A DNA stretch of 11,130 nt from Gammaproteobacteria bacterium. GTDB lineage: Bacteria; Pseudomonadota; Gammaproteobacteria; UBA6429; Thiohalophilaceae. Shown piece by piece: positions 6,652 to 11,130 of the stretch. The stretch is taken from contig JAADGZ010000111.1 in NCBI GenBank assembly GCA_013152045.1, forward strand, positions 1 to 11,130, given 5' to 3'. The notes beneath the pieces are model-generated. The model did no database searches and was not told the DNA's origin. It saw only the letters and a list, made by a program, of their open reading frames with translations. Made by a program: the position numbers and the translations under genes. Numbering within the stretch: position 1 is the first letter of the stretch; every line of letters starts with the position of its first letter.

Positions 6652-7080
6652 ATGTTTGATATTGGCTTCTGGGAACTTGCGATTATCGGCGTGGTTGCCC
6701 TTATCGTCATTGGCCCGGATAAATTACCAGGCGTGGCGCGTACAGCCGGTAAATGGGTAGGGCGCACCCGGCGTTTTGTCAACCAGGTAAAGACGGATAT
6801 CGATCGCGAGATCAAGCAGGACGAGTTGCGCAAAATGCTGGAAAAAGAAGCCGGCCTGGATGAAATCAAACATGTACTAGATACCGATCTAGATACGAAT
6901 CAGTACAGCTTTGAAGAAGAAAAAGATTATCTGGTGGGTGCCATAGATGATGCCAGGACAGAGTTTAGCGGTTCGCTTAAAAGTCCCCAGGATGAACCGG
7001 TAGATAGCGAGAATGCTGACGATGATGGTTCTATCGGTCTTGATGAACCCGAAAAAATAGTAAAGCATGAGCGAACATAA
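6652..7080 (+). CDS. tatB: Twin-arginine translocase subunit TatB
   Basis: TatB joins TatC in the receptor for RR signal peptides. The 142-residue protein begins [20 protein letters not shown], the TatB signature with E8 and then G21-P22 after the membrane helix, which separates it from TatA. A long amphipathic and charged helix follows (about 25-100), then an acidic, disordered-looking tail. No Shine-Dalgarno is visible before the ATG; the leader is a family 2 half-repeat. Its 3' end overlaps tatC by 14 bp. Confidence 0.95.
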   Translation: MFDIGFWELAIIGVVALIVIGPDKLPGVARTAGKWVGRTRRFVNQVKTDIDREIKQDELRKMLEKEAGLDEIKHVLDTDLDTNQYSFEEEKDYLVGAIDDARTEFSGSLKSPQDEPVDSENADDDGSIGLDEPEKIVKHERT

Positions 7081-7924
7081 TTCTTCTACCCGCTCTGAAG
7101 AGCAGGAACAGCCTTTTCTCTCCCACTTGTTTGAACTGCGAGATCGTCTGTTACGCGTGGTCTTGGTGGTGGTGCTAATTTTTGCCGGCCTGTTTAGTTT
7201 TGCCAATGATCTCTACCACATCCTGGCCACGCCTCTGTTGAAGCAGTTGCCCGTTGGTAGCAGCATGATTGCTACCGAAGTGGCCTCACCGTTTCTGACA
7301 CCCTTCAAACTGGCATTGGTAGCGTCCATTTTTATGGCGATGCCGTTTATTCTTTACCAGGCCTGGGCCTTTATCGCGCCAGGCCTGTATAAGCACGAAA
7401 AACGGCTGGCTTTTCCTCTGTTGTTTTCCAGCATTGTCCTGTTCTATGTGGGCATGGCCTTCGCGTATTACGTCGTCTTCCCGCTGGTATTTGGCTTTCT
7501 GGTTACGACTGCGCCCCAGGGCGTGGCCGTGATGACCGACATCAGCAAATATCTGGATTTTGTGCTGAAACTGTTTTTTGCCTTTGGCGTCGCTTTTGAA
7601 GTGCCGATTGCCACCATTCTGCTGGTTCTGGCTGGGGTCACGACCCCGGATGACCTGGCGTCTAAACGCGCCTATATTATTGTTGCGGCCTTTGTGGTGG
7701 GCATGTTGCTGACGCCGCCGGATATAATTTCCCAGACTCTGCTGGCCCTGCCTATGTGGATGTTGTTTGAAATCGGGCTGTTTTTCTCACGCATACTGCT
7801 GCGCCAACGTGCAGATCGGGAGAAAGAAGTAGAAGAGGAAGAAAAGGCTGAGACAGAGCAGGATAATGAACTGGATAAAGCGATAGTCGAAGAAGAGAAT
7901 ATTAACAGTACCAATAAAGACTAA
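7067..7924 (+). CDS. tatC: Twin-arginine translocase subunit TatC
   Basis: TatC is the polytopic membrane receptor for twin-arginine signal peptides. The 285-residue protein aligns along nearly its whole length with my recollection of E. coli Tat[13 protein letters not shown] (19-30), [18 protein letters not shown] (45-62), [18 protein letters not shown] (100-113) with E111 in the signal-binding loop, FGVAFEVP (173-180) with E178, and GMLLTPPD (212-219). Six membrane helices are evident. The C-terminal tail after about 245 is unusually long and glutamate-rich. It starts inside tatB (14-bp overlap) with no strong ribosome site, which suggests coupling. A terminator-like hairpin follows 21 bp after the stop. 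Confidence 0.97.
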   Translation: MSEHNSSTRSEEQEQPFLSHLFELRDRLLRVVLVVVLIFAGLFSFANDLYHILATPLLKQLPVGSSMIATEVASPFLTPFKLALVASIFMAMPFILYQAWAFIAPGLYKHEKRLAFPLLFSSIVLFYVGMAFAYYVVFPLVFGFLVTTAPQGVAVMTDISKYLDFVLKLFFAFGVAFEVPIATILLVLAGVTTPDDLASKRAYIIVAAFVVGMLLTPPDIISQTLLALPMWMLFEIGLFFSRILLRQRADREKEVEEEEKAETEQDNELDKAIVEEENINSTNKD

Positions 7925-7945
7925 AAAAACGTACATATTAAGCCT

Positions 7946-7977
7946 CCTCTCCCCAATGGGGCGAGGGCGTTTATTCT
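7946..7977 (+). terminator. Probable terminator after tatC
   Basis: CCTCTCCCC (7946-7954) and GGGGCGAGG (7958-7966) form a 9-bp stem with one mismatch around AAT, followed by GCGTTTATTCTT. The stem is strong but the T tract is broken, so it may be a leaky terminator or a processing site at the end of the his-tat transcript. Confidence 0.45.
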
Positions 7978-8019
7978 TAATCAAAGTCAGGCAATATTTC
8001 TGCATAAGGAATGCTCTGA

Positions 8020-8922
8020 ATGAAGGCTAACGGGAAGACAGTTTCGCTTATTCTCGGCAGTGGTGGTGCGCGTGGCTATGCCCATGTTGGTGTGATCGAA
8101 TGGCTGCTGGACAATCATTATGAAATCCGCAGTATTGCCGGCTCTTCCATGGGAGCACTGGTAGGGGGCATTTATGCCGCCGGTGAGTTGGATACCTTCA
8201 AGCAATGGATCCTGGCTTTGAGGCGTACCGATGTTCTTCGGTTTCTAGATTTTTCTTTTAGCTCGGAAGGCCTGTTCAAAGGTGAACGCATTATCTCGGT
8301 GCTTAAGGAGCTGGTGGGTGAACACGAGATCGAAGAGCTGCCAATAAACTTTACCGCCGTGGCAACCGATATTGAACGACAGAAAGAGATCTGGTTGAGC
8401 GACGGCCCCCTGTTTGATGCTATTCGTGCTTCGATTGCCGTGCCGACGATATTCACGCCGCATGAGTACCGGGGCATGCGTTTGCTGGATGGCGGCCTGC
8501 TGAATCCAGTGCCGGTGATGCCTACCCTCAGGGATCAGAACGATCTGACCATAGCGGTTAATCTAAATGCTGCGCACAATGGTCTGTCTCGCGCCAAAGA
8601 GAAAGCCGCAGAACAGGATGACATGCGCAACAGCCGCAACCCCTACCAGCAGCGTGTACTTGATTTTATTGGTAGCTTGCAGCGAGCCAACAAAAAGCCT
8701 GCTTATGCTCGCCTGAGTATGCTGGAGCTTGTTAGTAGCTCGTTCGAGACCATACAAAATGCGCTCTCGCAATTAAAAATAGCATCTTCCCCCCCCGATG
8801 TGTTGATTGAGATTCCGCGTAGTGCCAGCCGCGCCTTCGAGTTTCACCGCGCCAGTTCCTTGATTGAGATAGGCTATCAAAAAACAGCGGCGGTGATGGC
8901 GAACTGGCAAGAGGAAAAATAA
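8020..8922 (+). CDS. RssA-like patatin-family serine hydrolase
   Basis: This is a 300-residue cytoplasmic patatin-like acyl hydrolase with a Ser-Asp dyad. The oxyanion loop is GSGGARGYAHVG (13-24), the nucleophile S43 lies in G-S-S-M-G (41-45), and the partner is D157 in DGG (157-159). Length and the C-terminal segment DVLIEIPRSA followed by FEFHRASSLIEIGY resemble E. coli RssA (YchK). No signal peptide is present. The substrate is unknown; membrane phospholipid or another acyl ester is the family expectation. An AAGGA lies 9 bp before the ATG. It sits between the tatC terminator and the carbonic anhydrase promoter, so it is probably its own transcription unit, or read-through from tatC. Confidence 0.92.
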   Translation: MKANGKTVSLILGSGGARGYAHVGVIEWLLDNHYEIRSIAGSSMGALVGGIYAAGELDTFKQWILALRRTDVLRFLDFSFSSEGLFKGERIISVLKELVGEHEIEELPINFTAVATDIERQKEIWLSDGPLFDAIRASIAVPTIFTPHEYRGMRLLDGGLLNPVPVMPTLRDQNDLTIAVNLNAAHNGLSRAKEKAAEQDDMRNSRNPYQQRVLDFIGSLQRANKKPAYARLSMLELVSSSFETIQNALSQLKIASSPPDVLIEIPRSASRAFEFHRASSLIEIGYQKTAAVMANWQEEK

Positions 8923-8962
8923 TATTAACTTAAACATGGTTGCCAGCTTAAGAATATTAACT
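8921..8962. repeat. Direct and inverted repeats around the -35 box of the carbonic anhydrase promoter
   Basis: AATATTAACT occurs exactly twice, at 8921-8930 and 8953-8962, 32 bp apart (about three helical turns). In addition CTTAA (8929-8933) and TTAAG (8948-8952) with AATATT on both sides form an interrupted inverted repeat. The -35 box lies between the copies, so a regulator or looped complex could bind here; this is inference. Confidence 0.5.
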
Positions 8963-8967
8963 ATTAT
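8940..8967 (+). promoter_or_regulatory. Sigma70-type promoter of the carbonic anhydrase gene
   Basis: TTGCCA (8940-8945) and TATTAT (8962-8967) are separated by 16 bp, each matching five of six consensus bases. Transcription would start near 8974, leaving about 100 nt of leader that contains a possible short upstream reading frame (9011-9097). Confidence 0.5.
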
Positions 8968-9010
8968 GATGCCATGTGATCGTTTAATGTTAATGGGAGG
9001 ATAGAACCAT

Positions 9011-9097
9011 ATGCCTGCATACTCATTCCATTACTTCGCATTATTTTTATCAAGAAAATATCAGGAGAGAATATGCAACAATTTATACGTTATTTAA
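9011..9097 (+). CDS. Possible 28-codon upstream ORF overlapping the carbonic anhydrase start
   Basis: ATG 9011 has GGGAGG (8995-9000) 10 bp upstream, a good ribosome site that serves no other start. The frame reads MPAYSFHYFALFLSRKYQER and a few more residues, then ends at TAA 9095-9097, 24 bp inside the carbonic anhydrase gene in another frame. The peptide is aromatic-rich and matches nothing I know. It could couple translation or act as a leader peptide; it may equally be chance. Confidence 0.3.
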   Translation: MPAYSFHYFALFLSRKYQERICNNLYVI

Positions 9098-9837
9098 AGT
9101 CAGGTCTTATTCTGTTGTCATTGTCATTTTCAACACTGACATTGGCGGGCAGTGGTCATACGGGTGCACACTGGGGTTATGCGGATGAAACGGGGCCTGC
9201 GCACTGGGGCGATATGAAGTCTGAGTTCAGCACCTGCAAGAGTGGCAAACATCAGTCGCCGATAAACATCAAGGCTGCACACAATGCAAGTCTACCGGCG
9301 ATCCGTTTTAGCTATAAAGCGACACCGCTGAATGTGGTCAATAACGGCCATACCATTCAGGTTAATTATGCACCGGGCAGTCATATCACGGTTGCTGGCA
9401 AGCAGTATGAATTATTGCAGTTCCATTTTCACAGTCCCAGTGAACATGAGATAAATGGCAAACCGGCAGACATGGTTGCGCATTTGGTACATAAGGCCGC
9501 CGATGGTCAGCTTGCGGTTGTTGCGGTATTGATTAAGAAAGGTGCCAGTAATCCATTGATAGAAAAAATCTGGAAACATATGCCTAACCATAAGGGTGAG
9601 TACAGCAAGGCGGCGATTAAGATCGATGTCAGCGATTTGTTGCCGGCAAACAAGGCTTATTATCACTATTCCGGTTCTCTGACGACGCCACCCTGCAGTG
9701 AAGGTGTCAACTGGATGGTGCTGAAAAACAAGGTTGATGTGTCACCTGCTCAGGTGTCTGCGTTTACTGCTATCTTCTCTAAAAGTACGCGTCCGGTGCA
9801 GCCTTTGAACGGTCGTCAGATCGAACTCAGCCACTAA
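9073..9837 (+). CDS. Secreted alpha-class carbonic anhydrase
   Basis: It interconverts carbon dioxide and bicarbonate in the periplasm. Residues 1-25 are a Sec signal peptide (cleavage likely TLA-G); there is no twin-arginine motif, so it is not a Tat client. The mature part is a full alpha-CA domain. Zinc ligands are H118 and H120 (QFHFH) and H137 (AHLVH). H93 (NNGHTIQV) is the proton shuttle, E124 (PSEH) and T204 (SLTTPPCSEG) are the gatekeepers, and C55 and C208 probably form the family disulfide. AGGAG sits 5 bp before the ATG. The gene has its own promoter and a strong terminator, so it is probably monocistronic. Roles in carbon supply or pH balance are inferences from the class. Confidence 0.96.
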   Translation: MQQFIRYLKSGLILLSLSFSTLTLAGSGHTGAHWGYADETGPAHWGDMKSEFSTCKSGKHQSPINIKAAHNASLPAIRFSYKATPLNVVNNGHTIQVNYAPGSHITVAGKQYELLQFHFHSPSEHEINGKPADMVAHLVHKAADGQLAVVAVLIKKGASNPLIEKIWKHMPNHKGEYSKAAIKIDVSDLLPANKAYYHYSGSLTTPPCSEGVNWMVLKNKVDVSPAQVSAFTAIFSKSTRPVQPLNGRQIELSH

Positions 9838-9844
9838 GAAAATT

Positions 9845-9887
9845 ATCCTGCGTCCGCAGACATGGACGCAGGATGAAATTTCTTTTC
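9845..9887 (+). terminator. Rho-independent terminator of the carbonic anhydrase gene
   Basis: ATCCTGCGTCC (9845-9855) and GGACGCAGGAT (9864-9874) form a perfect 11-bp stem with an 8-base loop, 7 bp after the stop codon. GAAATTTCTTTTC follows, a moderately T-rich tail. Confidence 0.8.
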
Positions 9888-9901
9888 TGCTCCCGTATAG
9901 T
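9873..9901 (+). promoter_or_regulatory. Candidate promoter of the ParA-like gene
   Basis: ATGAAA (9873-9878) and TATAGT (9896-9901) are 17 bp apart and match four and five of six consensus bases. The -35 box overlaps the last bases of the terminator stem. The predicted start would be close to 9908, leaving a very short leader before ATG 9925. Confidence 0.35.
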
Positions 9902-9924
9902 TGAATCCAAAACGGGGGGCAGGT

Positions 9925-10563
9925 ATGCGTACGATCATGGTGTTAAACGCCAAAGGCGGTTGTGGCAAAAGTACCATTTCGACCAATCTGGCAAGTTATT
10001 TTGCCTTTGAGCGGCAACAAAAAGTGGTCATGATTGACTTTGATCCGCAAGGCTCGAGCATGGCCTGGCTTAACGTCCGGGGTGATCGTGAGCCACGGAT
10101 TCAGGGCTTGCCGGCCTGGGAAAAAAGTGTGCGCATTCCGACCTCGGTGGATACCGTGATTCTAGATACACCTGCCCGTGTGCAGGGTCAGGAGCTGAGT
10201 CAGCTGGTGCGCCGGGTGGAAACCATTATTGTCCCGGTTTTGCCCTCGCCCATCGATATGCGTGCGGCGGCTGATTTTATGAAGGCGCTGCTGCTCAATG
10301 GTAAGATTTCTCGCAAACAAACCAAGATTGCCGTGGTCGCCAACCGGGTGCGGGAAAACACCTTGATTTATCAGTCTTTGCAGGCTTTTCTCAAATCACT
10401 GAAAATTCCTTTTATCACCAGTCTGCGGGATACCCAGAACTATATTCATGCCGAGCAACAGGGTCTTGGCATTTTCGAAATGCCGCCCTCAGTCGTCTGG
10501 CAGGATCTGGAACAGTGGCAGCCGCTACTGCGGTTACGTAGCAAACGTAGTTTTCCTGACTAA
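9925..10563 (+). CDS. Orphan ParA/MinD-type ATPase
   Basis: ParA-type ATPases form ATP-dependent dimers on DNA or other surfaces and position plasmids, chromosomes, chemoreceptor arrays or carboxysomes. This 212-residue protein has the deviant Walker A K10-GGCGK15-S-T with the signature lysine K10, the A' motif VVMIDFDPQGS (D38, D40), and Walker B VILDTPA with D81. It is short and lacks an N-terminal DNA-binding domain, as in orphan positioning ParAs. I start at ATG 9925, giving MRTIMVLNAKGG, with a G-rich ribosome site (9914-9919); a TTG at 9901 is in frame but adds eight untypical residues and overlaps the -10 box. No parB is adjacent. The next gene codes for a CZB protein 104 bp on, a possible partner. 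The cargo is unknown. Confidence 0.9.
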   Translation: MRTIMVLNAKGGCGKSTISTNLASYFAFERQQKVVMIDFDPQGSSMAWLNVRGDREPRIQGLPAWEKSVRIPTSVDTVILDTPARVQGQELSQLVRRVETIIVPVLPSPIDMRAAADFMKALLLNGKISRKQTKIAVVANRVRENTLIYQSLQAFLKSLKIPFITSLRDTQNYIHAEQQGLGIFEMPPSVVWQDLEQWQPLLRLRSKRSFPD

Positions 10564-10667
10564 ACAGATCAGCCGCAGCAGACGGCGAAAAATTCATTTT
10601 TTGATTTGTTTTGATCTTGTGTCAGAATTGATGCAGGAACAATACATTTAATGGCGACGTTAAAAAA

Positions 10668-11099
10668 ATGGATAAGTCGGAGATACTGGAAAAAATACGT
10701 GCGGCCAAGCGTTCACATGTTACCTGGGTGAAGCGTGCTCGCTCACTGATTGATGGCGTACCGGTGGATAAAGAAAAAGTCCCGGTAATGCCTACTGACT
10801 GTGTTTTCGGTCGGTGGTATTACGGCGATGGCCGACACCTGGCCAGGCTGCCCAGTTTCCAGGCCATTGAAGAGCCGCACAATCATTTGCATGAAACCTA
10901 TGCAAAAATATTCAAACGGCTGTTCGGTGACAACCGGCCTTCATTCTTTGCCCGGGTGTTGGGTCTCAAATACAAGCCACATAAAAATGATCTTGATGAG
11001 GCCAACGAACTGTTCAGGGAACTGCAGGCCTGGTCGGATATTATCGTTGGCCGTCTGGAAAAGCTGGAAGAACAAATCAAGCGACTGGCTGAACGCTGA
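10668..11099 (+). CDS. Soluble CZB (chemoreceptor zinc-binding) domain protein
   Basis: This 143-residue protein has no membrane segment, no signal peptide and no methyl-accepting domain. A complete CZB site is visible: H17-V-T-W20, C45 in CVFGRW (45-50) followed by YYGDG, and H71-N-H-L-H75. The spacings (24 residues from W20 to C45, 20 from W50 to H71) fit the published 3-His/1-Cys pattern as I recall it. Known CZB domains sense zinc or oxidants such as hypochlorite at the zinc-bound cysteine (TlpD, DgcZ). The C-terminal 35 residues are predicted coiled coil (LDEANELF and on to EEQIKRLAER), suitable for dimers or a partner. The ATG is the only start after the in-frame stop at 10629; no good ribosome site is seen. 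It is downstream of the ParA-like gene on the same strand. Confidence 0.85.
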   Translation: MDKSEILEKIRAAKRSHVTWVKRARSLIDGVPVDKEKVPVMPTDCVFGRWYYGDGRHLARLPSFQAIEEPHNHLHETYAKIFKRLFGDNRPSFFARVLGLKYKPHKNDLDEANELFRELQAWSDIIVGRLEKLEEQIKRLAER

Positions 11100-11130
11100 G
11101 TCGGTTTTGTTAATCGGACGGTATCTCCTG

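Noticed and set aside
6240..6869. Minus-strand ORF of 209 codons opposite hinT, tatA and tatB
   Set aside because: It overlaps three genes with clear motifs and its translation is low-complexity, rich in serine and arginine.
10575..10606. Terminator between the ParA and CZB genes (GCCG/CGGC followed by T residues)
   Set aside because: The stem is only 4 bp and the T run is 10 bases away, so it is too weak to call.
9925..11099. McdA-type carboxysome positioning system, given the nearby carbonic anhydrase
   Set aside because: The carbonic anhydrase is a secreted alpha-class enzyme, not a carboxysomal one, and no shell or RuBisCO gene is present.

Overview
The window looks like a chromosomal segment of a gammaproteobacterium. 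The evidence is a TatC very close to the E. coli protein, a four-cysteine Fnr, an RssA-like patatin, and the gene order hisBHAFIE-hinT-tatABC. I cannot name a genus. The Fnr regulator and a periplasmic thiol protein suggest an organism that meets changing oxygen levels.

Layout. Bases 1-1762 (minus strand) carry a periplasmic protein with two thioredoxin-type CxxC motifs, cut by the left edge, and upstream of it an fnr gene with all four cluster cysteines and a good sigma70-type promoter. The gap at 1763-2080 separates fnr from the divergent plus-strand block. Bases 2081-5990 hold the second part of a histidine operon (hisB, hisH, hisA, hisF, hisI, hisE). Its products take IGP synthesis through HisI, HisE, HisA and HisHF and then dehydrate IGP with HisB; hisG, hisD and hisC are not here. 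hisE overlaps hinT by ATGA. tatA, tatB and tatC follow and encode the twin-arginine translocase. A likely terminator hairpin follows tatC. Then come an RssA-like patatin hydrolase (8020-8922), a secreted alpha-carbonic anhydrase (9073-9837) with its own promoter and a strong terminator, an orphan ParA-type ATPase (9925-10563), and a small soluble protein with a complete chemoreceptor zinc-binding (CZB) site (10668-11099).

The most unusual structure is in the spacers of the his-tat block. Four junctions carry related short repeats. One family (core AAGAGCAAAGA) is in hisA-hisF, in hisI-hisE and at the 3' end of tatA. The other family forms a 159-bp element with 34-bp inverted arms in hisF-hisI and appears as a 17-bp half-site before tatB. 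The genes right after these repeats (hisF, hisI, hisE, tatB) show no Shine-Dalgarno sequence, unlike hisB and tatA. The other item worth pursuing is the ParA-CZB pair, which has no ParB and could be an undescribed positioning or zinc/redox-sensing module; that is inference.
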